Source of the DNA: Arcuatula senhousia
Lineage: Eukaryota > Mollusca > Bivalvia > Mytilida > Mytilidae
Direction: 5' to 3'
Length of the DNA stretch: 64,000 bases
Assembly (NCBI GenBank): GCA_963971305.1
Contig: CAXARO010000133.1
Span: 1-64,000 of the forward strand
Every line of letters begins with the position of its first letter. Position 1 is the stretch's first letter. Below, one piece after another: positions 49,895-61,246 of the stretch. Both the position numbers and the translations under genes were made by a program. The notes below the pieces were generated by a model that searched no databases, was not told the origin of the DNA, and was given only the letters and a program-made list of their open reading frames with translations.

Positions 49895-50520
49895 GAAAAG
49901 TATATATTGGGTAATGTTTTGCTCTCCAGTCCTATGTGTATATTATATGTAGATAGGACTGTCCGTCAATTGAATTATATAAAAGACATGCCTTTATCAA
50001 ACAAATACTGTACAACACCAAAGAAAAGTATATATTGATTAATGTTTTGTTCTCCAGTCCTTTGTGTATATTATATGTGTATAGGACTGTTCATCAATAA
50101 AATTATATAAAAGATATGCCTTTATCCCGGGCCTTTATCAAACAAATACTGTAAAACACAAAAGAAAAGTATATATTGGGTAATGTTTTGTTCTCCAGTC
50201 CTATGTGTATATTATATGTGGATAGGACTGTCCGTCAATTGAATCATATAAAAGACATGCCTTTATCAAACAAATACTGTAAAACACCTAAGGAAAGTAT
50301 CTATTGGGTAATGTTTTGTTTTCAAGTCCTTTGTGTATATTTTATGTGTATAGGACTGTCCGTCAATGAAATTATATAAAAGACATGCCTTTATCCCGGG
50401 CCTTTATCAAACAAATACTGTAAAACACAAAAGAAAAGTATATATTGGGTAATGTTTTGTTCTCCAGTCCTATGTGTATATTATATGTGGATAGGACTGT
50501 CCGTCAATTGAATTATATTT

Positions 50521-50752
50521 TTTTATCTCGTTATTACGAGATAATTTTCTCGTAATAACGCGATAACTATCTCGTTATTACAAGATAACTATCTCGTTAT
50601 TACGAGATAATTATCTCGTTATAACGCGATAATTATCTCGTAATAACGAGATAATATTTTTTTATCTCGTTATAACGAGATAATTTTCTCGTTATTACGA
50701 GATAATTATCTCGTTATTATGCGATAATTATCTCGTAATAACGAGATAATAA
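50521..50752. repeat. Array of TATCTCGTTATTACGAGATA palindromes
   Basis: About nine or ten palindromes of 20-24 bp are packed in 230 bp, with arms ATCTCG/CGAGAT and centres TTATTA, TAATAA or TTATAA. Two sub-arrays are split by a T-run near 50655. Each palindrome and the array as a whole can fold on itself. Confidence 0.92.
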
Positions 50753-50803
50753 TTTTTTTTTGTCTGGTCCTAATAGGCTTTCGTAGATTTCTGACTGATC
50801 TGA

Positions 50804-51452
50804 GGATGCCGGGGATAGTAAAATTGACCAAATTTGTCGATGATTGACCGTGATTTTCCATTTTTCTATATTTTTGACCAGTCAGAATAAATGAACAAAG
50901 AATGCGCATTTTCTTATTACTATGTCCTTAGACTTCCTCAAAATAACTCATTACTATCAATCAAATGTGATTTTCAGTGTATGTGTAGGTTTACATCTAA
51001 AAAAATCAAGTTGGAAATTTGGCCGAAAACCCCTGACGGTACCCTATTTACCAAGTGCATCAACACAAATGTGCGTACACAAGGGCAAAACCGAAGTCTA
51101 CTCTTTGATCAGAATACAAAATCATACCGAAAACCATTTTTAACTCAGCTAACGACCACGAAGATTTTGAGAAAACATCTTTCACCTGGAGGCTGACATT
51201 TTTTTACTGGTAATTTGTGTTGCCGCAGGCTATAGATCTATATTCAGTGACAGGGGTCCAGTTTTAATATGTAATCTCAAACCAAATGCATTATTATTTT
51301 AAAAATCTACAGATATGTAAAGCTTTGTGACTATGTTCAAGAAATGGCAATCATATTAATTATCAAGTGTAAAAATAAGGTTCAAAACCACCACTCTTAT
51401 CTATTCAGAAATTAGGGAGGGGGACAATCAGAGATTACTATCCCCTGCATCC
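50804..51452 (+). mobile_element. TIR block A (empty-site copy)
   Basis: The left end GGATGCCGGGGATAGTAA matches the complement of the right end TTACTATCCCCTGCATCC. The block recurs in the same orientation at 57337-58717. It contains tatttttgaccagtcag uninterrupted at about 50870-50886. ORFs of 101 and 73 aa have no recognisable domain. It looks like a non-autonomous TIR element of about 650 bp. No convincing target duplication was seen. Confidence 0.65.
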
Positions 51453-54400
51453 TTAAGAACTTCTTAATCAGTATTGATAAATCTTTTTCTATTTTTTTTC
51501 TGAATTTGTGCTCACTTTTGACAAAGAAAACAATCAGAGGGAAAAGATAAAAGCTCAATATCAAAAGGAATTTTTTTATCAGTTACTGTACACTTTTGCG
51601 GCTATTTTACGGATTTGGCCGACACTTCAATATTCGCATTAGAAAAATAAAGATAATTTTCTGAGATCAAGTGGATCATGAACTCCTGTTGAATTCATAA
51701 GAAGTGACTGCAGGGAACGTATAATGATTGTTTTCGTGTTAAAAAAATAGTTTAAAAATAACTTTCTGACTGAACAAAACATGCTCGGGTCTTAAAAATA
51801 AGCCATAAAATAGGCACAAAAATTAAAAAAAATTATGAACAAAAAATATTTATTACTTTCCAAAGCAATCCATATGCACAGGGAATTCATTCTTGTGTAA
51901 AAACACACTTTTTATGCAATATATATGCACATAAATACATTCAAGTGTCTTACAGTCAAGAAACAGGGACTTCTTCTGTGTCTGTTATTCCACGGCAGAA
52001 CTTAGCAATATTGTCTGATGTTTACTTTAAACTACTATTCCAGAAGTTATCTTGCATGGCTGGCACTCTTCCGACAATTCTTGCACCTGAAAAACATGAA
52101 TAACTTGCATATGAACTGGAACGCTTAAGAAATCCATGGTCTTTTTATGCGTTTAATCTAAATACAATCTGACGCTGTCAATTTTATTTGTTGATGTGTT
52201 CCCGCCATACTTCACAAGAAGTTTCTTTTGTTTAAGAAATACAAAACAGACAAGGTACATGTTCAATTGTCAAAGCAAGTTGAAGAAAAAAACATGTAAA
52301 AATGCAGTTTTAGTAAGTTGTCGACACAAGAATAGACTCTAAGAAGACCTTTATGCAGATAATTTGTATCGTATGATTGGCCGCAGCCTATAAATGTACA
52401 TTCACATCCCATATAAACCTTTTTTCCCTTCATTTATGGTATATCAATGTTATAGATATGATGTAAGTGGAACTGGTTTACAAATACACAAGGATAGTCA
52501 ACAATTATTAGTAACCAGTTTAAATTCATATACCGCATGGACGCAAAGGTTAAGATTTCACTTAGGTATAACCATATCGAGGAAATTATGGCGTTTACCA
52601 AGATCGAGTGTTGAAATGCACACGGATGGCAATAATTAAACAAATAATTGCTTGTTACTATAAAATAAGCATAGTTTCTAGTTTGCTGAACCAATTTAAC
52701 ATGCACAAAGAGTTAATTTCAATATCGGGAAATATCTTGAAAAATGCTGTAAAATCAGGGTTACTGTTCTTGCAGTAGGGCTATCTTTTAAAATGACAAT
52801 TTATGATGAAATTATGGCATGTATGCACTTAAAAAGAGTGGTTCTGTGCTTCGGGAATGATAAATTATCTGAAATATCATTTGCATAATTTTAAGAATTT
52901 TTTCTGAATATTTCTGTTTTTCTTAAGAACTTCTTAATCAGTATTGATAAATCTTTTTCTATTTTTTTTCTGAATTTGTGCTCACTTTTGACAAAGAAAA
53001 CAATCAGAGGGAAAAGATAAAAGCTCAATATCAAAAGGAATTTTTTTATCAGTTACTGTACACTTTTGCGGCTATTTTACGGATTTGGCCGACACTTCAA
53101 TATTCGCATTAGAAAAATAAAGATAATTTTCTGAGATCAAGTGGATCATGAACTCCTGTTGAATTCATAAGAAGTGACTGCAGGGAACGTATAATGATTG
53201 TTTTCGTGTTAAAAAAATAGTTTAAAAATAACTTTCTGACTGAACAAAACATGCTCGGGTCTTAAAAATAAGCCATAAAATAGGCACAAAAATTAAAAAA
53301 AATTATGAACAAAAAATATTTATTACTTTCCAAAGCAATCCATATGCACAGGGAATTCATTCTTGTGTAAAAACACACTTTTTATGCAATATATATGCAC
53401 ATAAATACATTCAAGTGTCTTACAGTCAAGAAACAGGGACTTCTTCTGTGTCTGTTATTCCACGGCAGAACTTAGCAATATTGTCTGATGTTTACTTTAA
53501 ACTACTATTCCAGAAGTTATCTTGCATGGCTGGCACTCTTCCGACAATTCTTGCACCTGAAAAACATGAATAACTTGCATATGAACTGGAACGCTTAAGA
53601 AATCCATGGTCTTTTTATGCGTTTAATCTAAATACAATCTGACGCTGTCAATTTTATTTGTTGATGTGTTCCCGCCATACTTCACAAGAAGTTTCTTTTG
53701 TTTAAGAAATACAAAACAGACAAGGTACATGTTCAATTGTCAAAGCAAGTTGAAGAAAAAAACATGTAAAAATGCAGTTTTAGTAAGTTGTCGACACAAG
53801 AATAGACTCTAAGAAGACCTTTATGCAGATAATTTGTATCGTATGATTGGCCGCAGCCTATAAATGTACATTCACATCCCATATAAACCTTTTTTCCCTT
53901 CATTTATGGTATATCAATGTTATAGATATGATGTAAGTGGAACTGGTTTACAAATACACAAGGATAGTCAACAATTATTTGTAACCAGTTTAAATTCATA
54001 TACCGCATGGACGCAAAGGTTAAGATTTCACTTAGGTATAACCATATCGAGGAAATTATGGCGTTTACCAAGATCGAGTGTTGAAATGCACACGGATGGC
54101 AATAATTAAACAAATAATTGCTTGTTACTATAAAATAAGCATAGTTTCTAGTTTGCTGAACCAATTTAACATGCACAAAGAGTTAATTTCAATATCGGGA
54201 AATATCTTGAAAAATGCTGTAAAATCAGGGTTACTGTTCTTGCAGTAGGGCTATCTTTTAAAATGACAATTTATGATGAAATTATGGCATGTATGCACTT
54301 AAAAAGAGTGGTTCTGTGCTTCGGGAATGATAAATTATCTGAAATATCATTTGCATAATTTTAAGAATTTTTTCTGAATATTTCTGTTTTTCTTAAGAAC

Positions 54401-57332
54401 TTCTTAATCAGTATTGATAAATCTTTTTCTATTTTTTTTCTGAATTTGTGCTCACTTTTGACAAAGAAAACAATCAGAGGGAAAAGATAAAAGCTCAATA
54501 TCAAAAGGAATTTTTTTATCAGTTACTGTACACTTTTGCGGCTATTTTACGGATTTGGCCGACACTTCAATATTCGCATTAGAAAAATAAAGATAATTTT
54601 CTGAGATCAAGTGGATCATGAACTCCTGTTGAATTCATAAGAAGTGACTGCAGGGAACGTATAATGATTGTTTTCGTGTTAAAAAAATAGTTTAAAAATA
54701 ACTTTCTGACTGAACAAAACATGCTCGGGTCTTAAAAATAAGCCATAAAATAGGCACAAAAATTAAAAAAAATTATGAACAAAAAATATTTATTACTTTC
54801 CAAAGCAATCCATATGCACAGGGAATTCATTCTTGTGTAAAAACACACTTTTTATGCAATATATATGCACATAAATACATTCAAGTGTCTTACAGTCAAG
54901 AAACAGGGACTTCTTCTGTGTCTGTTATTCCACGGCAGAACTTAGCAATATTGTCTGATGTTTACTTTAAACTACTATTCCAGAAGTTATCTTGCATGGC
55001 TGGCACTCTTCCGACAATTCTTGCACCTGAAAAACATGAATAACTTGCATATGAACTGGAACGCTTAAGAAATCCATGGTCTTTTTATGCGTTTAATCTA
55101 AATACAATCTGACGCTGTCAATTTTATTTGTTGATGTGTTCCCGCCATACTTCACAAGAAGTTTCTTTTGTTTAAGAAATACAAAACAGACAAGGTACAT
55201 GTTCAATTGTCAAAGCAAGTTGAAGAAAAAAACATGTAAAAATGCAGTTTTAGTAAGTTGTCGACACAAGAATAGACTCTAAGAAGACCTTTATGCAGAT
55301 AATTTGTATCGTATGATTGGCCGCAGCCTATAAATGTACATTCACATCCCATATAAACCTTTTTTCCCTTCATTTATGGTATATCAATGTTATAGATATG
55401 ATGTAAGTGGAACTGGTTTACAAATACACAAGGATAGTCAACAATTATTTGTAACCAGTTTAAATTCATATACCGCATGGACGCAAAGGTTAAGATTTCA
55501 CTTAGGTATAACCATATCGAGGAAATTATGGCGTTTACCAAGATCGAGTGTTGAAATGCACACGGATGGCAATAATTAAACAAATAATTGCTTGTTACTA
55601 TAAAATAAGCATACTTTCTAGTTTGCTGAACCAATTTAACATGCACAAAGAGTTAATTTCAATATCGGGAAATATCTTGAAAAATGCTGTAAAATCAGGG
55701 TTACTGTTCTTGCAGTAGGGCTATCTTTTAAAATGACAATTTATGATGAAATTATGGCATGTATGCACTTAAAAAGAGTGGTTCTGTGCTTCGGGAATGA
55801 TAAATTATCTGAAATATCATTTGCATAATTTTAAGAATTTTTTCTGAATATTTCTGTTTTTCTTAAGAACTTCTTAATCAGTATTGATAAATCTTTTTCT
55901 ATTTTTTTTCTGAATTTGTGCTCACTTTTGACAAAGAAAACAATCAGAGGGAAAAGATAAAAGCTCAATATCAAAAGGAATTTTTTTATCAGTTACTGTA
56001 CACTTTTGCGGCTATTTTACGGATTTGGCCGACACTTCAATATTCGCATTAGAAAAATAAAGATAATTTTCTGAGATCAAGTGGATCATGAACTCCTGTT
56101 GAATTCATAAGAAGTGACTGCAGGGAACGTATAATGATTGTTTTCGTGTTAAAAAAATAGTTTAAAAATAACTTTCTGACTGAACAAAACATGCTCGGGT
56201 CTTAAAAATAAGCCATAAAATAGGCACAAAAATTAAAAAAAATTATGAACAAAAAATATTTATTACTTTCCAAAGCAATCCATATGCACAGGGAATTCAT
56301 TCTTGTGTAAAAACACACTTTTTATGCAATATATATGCACATAAATACATTCAAGTGTCTTACAGTCAAGAAACAGGGACTTCTTCTGTGTCTGTTATTC
56401 CACGGCAGAACTTAGCAATATTGTCTGATGTTTACTTTAAACTACTATTCCAGAAGTTATCTTGCATGGCTGGCACTCTTCCGACAATTCTTGCACCTGA
56501 AAAACATGAATAACTTGCATATGAACTGGAACTCTTAAGAAATCCATGGTCTTTTTATGCGTTTAATCTAAATACAATCTGACGCTGTCAATTTTATTTG
56601 TTGATGTGTTCCCGCCATACTTCACAAGAAGTTTCTTTTGTTTAAGAAATACAAAACAGACAAGGTACATGTTCAATTGTCAAAGCAAGTTGAAGAAAAA
56701 AACATGTAAAAATGCAGTTTTAGTAAGTTGTCGACACAAGAATAGACTCTAAGAAGACCTTTATGCAGATAATTTGTATCGTATGATTGGCCGCAGCCTA
56801 TAAATGTACATTCACATCCCATATAAACCTTTTTTCCCTTCATTTATGGTATATCAATGTTATAGATATGATGTAAGTGGAACTGGTTTACAAATACACA
56901 AGGATAGTCAACAATTATTAGTAACCAGTTTAAATTCATATACCGCATGGACGCAAAGGTTAAGATTTCACTTAGGTATAACCATATCGAGGAAATTATG
57001 GCGTTTACCAAGATCGAGTGTTGAAATGCACACGGATGGCAATAATTAAACAAATAATTGCTTGTTACTATAAAATAAGCATAGTTTCTAGTTTGCTGAA
57101 CCAATTTAACATGCACAAAGAGTTAATTTCAATATCGGGAAATATCTTGAAAAATGCTGTAAAATCAGGGTTACTGTTCTTGCAGTAGGGCTATCTTTTA
57201 AAATGATAATTTATGATGAAATTATGGCATGTATGCACTTAAAAAGAGTGGTTCTGTGCTTCGGGAATGATAAATTATCTGAAATATCATTTGCATAATT
57301 TTAAGAATTTTTTCTGAATATTTCTGTTTTTC
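51453..57332 (+). repeat. Four tandem 1,470 bp units, nearly identical
   Basis: Units begin at 51453, 52923, 54393 and 55863 with ttaagaacttcttaatcag. I see only a few differences over 5.9 kb: near 52510 (a, shared by units 1 and 4, against t in 2 and 3), 55613, 56532 and 57206. Each unit carries an 81 aa plus and a 90 aa minus ORF, which overlap. Neither has a known motif, and conservation reflects unit identity. I recognise no 5S, snRNA or histone sequence. The sequence is recently amplified, or an assembly expansion. Confidence 0.95.
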
Positions 57333-57336
57333 TTAA

Positions 57337-58717
57337 GGATGCCGGGGATAGTAAAATTGACCAAATTTGTCGATGATTGACCGTGATTTTCCATTTTTCT
57401 ATATTTTTGACTAATCCCTTTTGGGATTCGAAGTCAGAGTTGTTTTTTTTATATACCTGCCTCCGAATCCCTTTCCAACCATGTAAAGTTTTATTCGGGA
57501 AAATTTTTTCAAGTACCCTCACCCCGTTCCGGTTAAAATTACATTTGAAGCCTGGAACCTACAAATCCAGCGCTTGTGGAATCAAAAGAGGACATATTTA
57601 TCTTCAGGGATCCGTAAAAATAATGAAGAAAACTTACCCGGTATGGAAGTTACGGCCTCATCTTTCCAATTTATCCCTTTTAACCTATTTTGAAGACGGC
57701 CATCTTGCTACCTAAGTTTGATCACGTGATCGATATTTTTAGTCAGCACGCGACTATAGTCTTTTTCGTGGTAAATTTTTCCCTCCAAATCAATGCAACC
57801 AAAGCCAAAAATTTACCACGAAAAAGACTATAGTCGCGTGCTGACTAAAAATATCGATCACGTGATCAAACTTAGGTAGCAAGATGGCCGTCTTCAAAAT
57901 AGGTTAAAAGGGATAAGGCCGTAACTTCCATACCGGGTAAGTTTTATTCATTATTTTTACGGATTCCTGAAGATAAATATGTCCTCTTTTGATTCCACAA
58001 GCGCTGGATTTGTAGGTTTCAAGCTTCAAACGTAATTTTAACCGGGACGAGGTGAGGGTACTTGAAAAAATTTTCCCGAATAAAACTTTACATGGTTGGA
58101 AAGGGATTCGGAGGCAGGCATATAAAAAAAAACAACTCTGACTTCGAATCCCAAAAGGGATTATATTTTTGACCAGTCAGAATAAATGAACAAAGAATGC
58201 GCATTTTCTTATTACTATGTCCTTAGACTTCCTCAAAATAACTCATTACTATCAATCAAATGTGATTTTCAGTGTATGTGTAGGTTTACATCTAAAAAAA
58301 TCAAGTTGGAAATTTGGCCGAAAACCCCTGACGGTACCCTATTTACCAAGTGCATCAACACTAATGTGCGTACACAAGGGCAAAACCGAAGTCTACTCTT
58401 TGATCAGAATACAAAATCATACCGAGAACCATTTTTAACTCAGCTAACGACCACGAAGGCTGACATTTTTTTACTGGTAATTTGTGTTGCCGCAGGCTAT
58501 AGATCTATATTCAGTGACAGGGGTCCAGTTTTAATATGTAATCTCAAACCAAATGCATTATTATTTTAAAAATCTACAGATATGTAGAGCTTTGTGACTA
58601 TGTTCAAGAAATGGCAATCATATTAATTATCAAGTGTAAAAATAAGGTTCAAAACCACCACTCTTATCTATTCAGAAATTAGGAGGGGGAGCAATCAGAG
58701 ATTACTATCCCCTGCAT
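57337..58717 (+). mobile_element. TIR block A' (second copy of block A, with insertion)
   Basis: It matches 50804-51450 apart from a 752 bp fold-back insertion (57412-58163), a deletion of about 27 bp (attttgagaaaacatctttc region missing near 58457) and small changes. It has the same orientation as block A, so the 1,470 bp array sits between direct copies. Confidence 0.85.
57402..58173. mobile_element. Fold-back element (MULE-like), 10 bp target duplication
   Basis: The element is 57412-58163. Left arm 57412-57780 and right arm 57806-58163 are long inverted repeats with a loop of only about 25 bp. The ends read TAATCCCTTTTGGGATTCG. TATTTTTGAC flanks both sides (57402-57411, 58164-58173). The unoccupied site exists at 50870-50886 in block A. 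Long TIRs with a 9-11 bp duplication point to Mutator-like (MULE) mobilisation. There is no transposase; the 112 aa ORF is arm sequence. Confidence 0.9.
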
Positions 58718-58936
58718 AAACAAGGTTGTTAATGGTGCTATTTATAGAACACATATAATATAGATAGATAAAGTCATTTATAAAAAAAAGGCATTAAGCA
58801 ATCTAAAGCACATGCAAAAACAACACAACATAGGAAAACCGTTAAACACAAAGAAAACATATATACAAAGATATGTTAATAACTGATACACGCAACTATT
58901 TACAATACACAGACATTTAACACACGAAACAATCTA
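58718..58936. other. No gene recognised
   Basis: A-rich sequence between two elements; nothing supportable seen. Confidence 0.5.
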
Positions 58937-59464
58937 TATACAACCCCGGGGGGGGCTACTTGCTATATATGTGTTGGTAGGAATGTTCTGACAAACGGGG
59001 TTAAAAATCCATGTTAAATTTCTGGAAAGGGGTATGGTTTTTCGTTGTTATCACCTTCAAAGGGATTAACACAAATAATCTGTAAAGGGGTCTTTATCTG
59101 TGATATGTGACATGGGGAATTAATTTCAGCATCAACATGACATCCATGCAGTCAATCCTTTGTACATGCTATTATCACAGTCATGTAACTGACAATTAAA
59201 TTGCCAATTAATGGTTAGGATAACCACTTTTGTGAAAGTATCTTTAGCTTCTTATCATGGATTATCTCAGTAGGGTGTCATATACATATAATAATTGGAT
59301 TTGTCTTATGTTTCTGGAACAGGGTATGTTTTGCACTAAGATTTTTCTGGAAAGGGGTATAGAAAACACACGAGTCCTTTCTGAAATGGGGTCGGGGTTC
59401 GGGTATGCCAGAATAACCTCCCCGTCAACTTTTCATGGAAGTACCCCCCCCCCGGGTATACAAC
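58937..59464. mobile_element. hAT-like element, CCCGGGG ends, 8 bp target duplication
   Basis: The element is 58945-59456 (512 bp). Ends are CCCGGGGGGGGCTACTT and, inward from the right, CCCGGGGGGGGGTACTTCC. TATACAAC is duplicated at 58937-58944 and 59457-59464. An 8 bp duplication is typical of hAT elements. The interior has several ttctggaaaggggtat repeats and no transposase. Confidence 0.85.
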
Positions 59465-59512
59465 ACAGAAAACATAAAAATAATACAAAACCCTCCACAA
59501 AAAAACAAATAC

Positions 59513-60157
59513 ATCTCATTTATACTGGCTATGACATCCCCTATCAATCTAACCAATCTAATTGCAGGATGTCAAAAACCTGCTAAAATGATAAATTAGA
59601 TTTCCCAAGTAGTTTTACCTTACCATATTTTTTACAATAACTAATAGTAATATTTAATATTTATAAATCCATATTAACATATATACAGCTCCAGGATTAG
59701 CGGCTGTTAAAGTGTGTAAAAATCCCTACTTAGCGGCTGTTGCGACTTAGCGATTGTTTTTTCACTAGCCGCTAAGTTTTTGCAAAATTTCAAATCGGTC
59801 ATACGAACTTATTATTGTAGGTACAGATATAAACTATATACCAAATGAAAGCTCGATTCAATACCTACCCAATGATATAAAATATGTTATATATTATGAA
59901 AATATCGCAGAGAAATTAGTCGATAAAGAGGGGTACCCTGTTTTCCGGTATATATACGAGTGTGTAAAAACCCAGCATTAGCGGCTGTTGTCAGTTTGTC
60001 GTACCTACAATAATAAGTTCGTATGACCGATTTGAAATTTTGCAAAAACTTAGCGGCTAGTGAAAAACAGCCGCTAAGTCGCAACAGCCGCTAAGTAGGG
60101 ATTTTTACACACTTTAACAGCCGCTAATCCTGGAGCTGTATATATGTTAATATGGAT
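59513..60157. mobile_element. Segment D1 with fold-back carrying TTAGCGGCTGTT motifs
   Basis: The arms 59667-59824 and 60001-60157 are inverted copies of about 158 bp around a loop of about 176 bp. Each arm holds TTAGCGGCTGTT or its complement several times (for example gattagcggctgttaaag, cttagcggctgttgcgac, tagccgctaag), and one more copy lies at the loop edge (59975-59989). Multiple subterminal motifs of this kind usually bind a transposase. 59513-59666 is left flank shared with D2 and D3. The 65 aa minus ORF is not meaningful. Confidence 0.8.
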
Positions 60158-60179
60158 CTATGTAGAAACAAAACACCAA

Positions 60180-60350
60180 GAAAATTACAAAAAAACAATC
60201 TTCAATGATGGTAGTGGAAGATACCGAATATTTCTCAACCAAATCTCGGTATTTGAAAAAGAATTTTGTGAGAGACCTTTTTAGACGCATTTCCTCGTAT
60301 TCCTGGCTAAGAAGTCTGGTACGCAGATGTTTATGGCGTTCAAGGTAATC
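60180..60350 (-). pseudogene. Reverse transcriptase thumb fragment (distal part)
   Basis: The minus strand, from 60350 to about 60190, reads without a stop. It begins DYLERHKHLRTRLLSQ and later carries RSLTKFFFKYRDLVEKYSVS. This matches the C-terminal thumb pattern (RHxxLTxRLLxQ ... LxKFxxRYxDLVxKY) of the same RT family as the remnant at 3150-3960. It continues the fragment at 60911-61173 after a 560 bp insertion. There is no start or stop of its own. Confidence 0.75.
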
Positions 60351-60916
60351 GGCGTTTTACATTTGGGCAAATCGGCATTACATTTGGGCAAATAAAAGTA
60401 TACATTTGGGCAAATAAAAATATTACGTTTGGGCAAACAATATTTTTATTACCTGAGTTATTCTAAAGTATAAATTGTAACACTTTGACAAAAAATATCA
60501 ACTTTAATACTTCTGCTGTTCGCCGAAATTTGTCTGTTTCTCCCTGCACACCACAAACTATCGTTCTTATCTTGCTATTGTTCATTTTTTTTTTGTCGTA
60601 TCTTGGAGAAGACATGTTGAGCTTATGCTTGTGTCTAATCCTTTGTCATATATCGGTTCTAGTTCTGTACTTTTAAAGAAGTCTTCTCTGGTACAGCTTC
60701 CCTCCTTCGTCTCTTGTGCATGTCCATAAGATATTCAACTGAGTTCCCGGAAAGACTTAAATAAATAATAATTAATTTACCTACTCTCACCTGTAATTAC
60801 AAGTATGGGAGACTCAAGTAACAAGAATGTGATTTGCCCAAACGTTACTTTTTTATTTGCCCAAACGTGACATTGTCACGCTTATGATTTTGCCCAAATG
60901 TCGGATGCCCGAAATC
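60345..60916. mobile_element. 560 bp insertion with TTTGGGCAAA subterminal repeats
   Basis: Element 60351-60910 interrupts the RT fossil. The left side carries four copies of a(c/t)(a/g)tttgggcaaa (near 60360, 60382, 60401, 60425). The right side carries three complementary copies (near 60834, 60854, 60889). The outermost ends are ggcgttttacatttgggc and, inward from the right, gggcatccgacatttgggc. GTAATC (60345-60350) and GAAATC (60911-60916) look like a mutated 6 bp target duplication. The 63 aa internal ORF is hydrophobic but unremarkable. Confidence 0.7.
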
Positions 60917-61173
60917 AGAGTAGTTGGAACATGCTCTAGCGTAGCGAATCAGCTGAGAAATATAAACACCATATGCAGGAGATGTTGGGATATTGCTGGG
61001 TAAGGAAAATTTATAATTTTAAAATCAAAATCGTCTCTTTTATCGTATATCTTGCTGCTTAGTTTACCACGGTTGTCAAATTCGAGATGCAGGTCTAAAA
61101 AGGATGCTGTACAAGTTGAATTGAGAGTTGTAATTGAGAATTTTTTTGGCATACACAGAGGATATGATGCCAT
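60911..61173 (-). pseudogene. Reverse transcriptase palm-end fragment (proximal part)
   Basis: From 61173 downward the minus strand reads SFLDLHLEFDNRGKLSSKIY, then DKRDDFDFKIINFPYP. After a frameshift near 60985 it reads AYGVYISQLIRYARAC up to SDF at 60911. These phrases are diagnostic of the same RT family as 3150-3960 (KRDDFDF and the YxSQLxxxAR signature occur in both). The catalytic DD region upstream is absent. The fragment and its continuation at 60180-60350 are split by an insertion, so the copy is dead. Confidence 0.8.
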
Positions 61174-61246
61174 ATCCCCCGTGAATCATGGAGCGTTTAA
61201 TATTCTTTTGGAAGTTATAGAATATTCAAAATAAGATTTTGATTTA
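61174..61246. other. Junction between RT fossil and repeat D2
   Basis: Short AT-rich sequence; RT similarity fades out. Confidence 0.4.

Larger units (their letters stand above)
47181..50520 (+). repeat. ~127 bp tandem array (about 18 units) carrying two insertions
   Basis: Units are marked by gttttgttctccagtccttt, gtgtatattatatgtggata, ggactgtccgtcaat, aaaagacatgcctttatc and aaacaccaaagaaaag. Some units have an extra tcccgggcctttatc, an internal 15 bp duplication. Units at 47.84 and 49.40 kb are interrupted by the same element at the same place. Together with other shared variants, this shows that a block of about 1,560 bp was itself duplicated. ORFs of 60-100 aa are repeat readings. Confidence 0.93.

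Noticed and set aside
52390..52400. tataaatg in each 1,470 bp unit as a TATA box
   Set aside because: There is no recognisable transcript or product downstream, and such strings are frequent in AT-rich DNA.
52394..57116. 81 aa and 90 aa ORFs repeated four times as a conserved gene family
   Set aside because: They overlap on opposite strands, and their conservation is simply the near identity of the 1,470 bp units. No motif was recognised.
50807..58717. Blocks A and A' as LTRs of a retrotransposon (they contain TGCC...TGCA edges)
   Set aside because: There is no primer binding site, polypurine tract, gag-pol remnant or target duplication. The interior is a tandem array, and the block has its own inverted ends.
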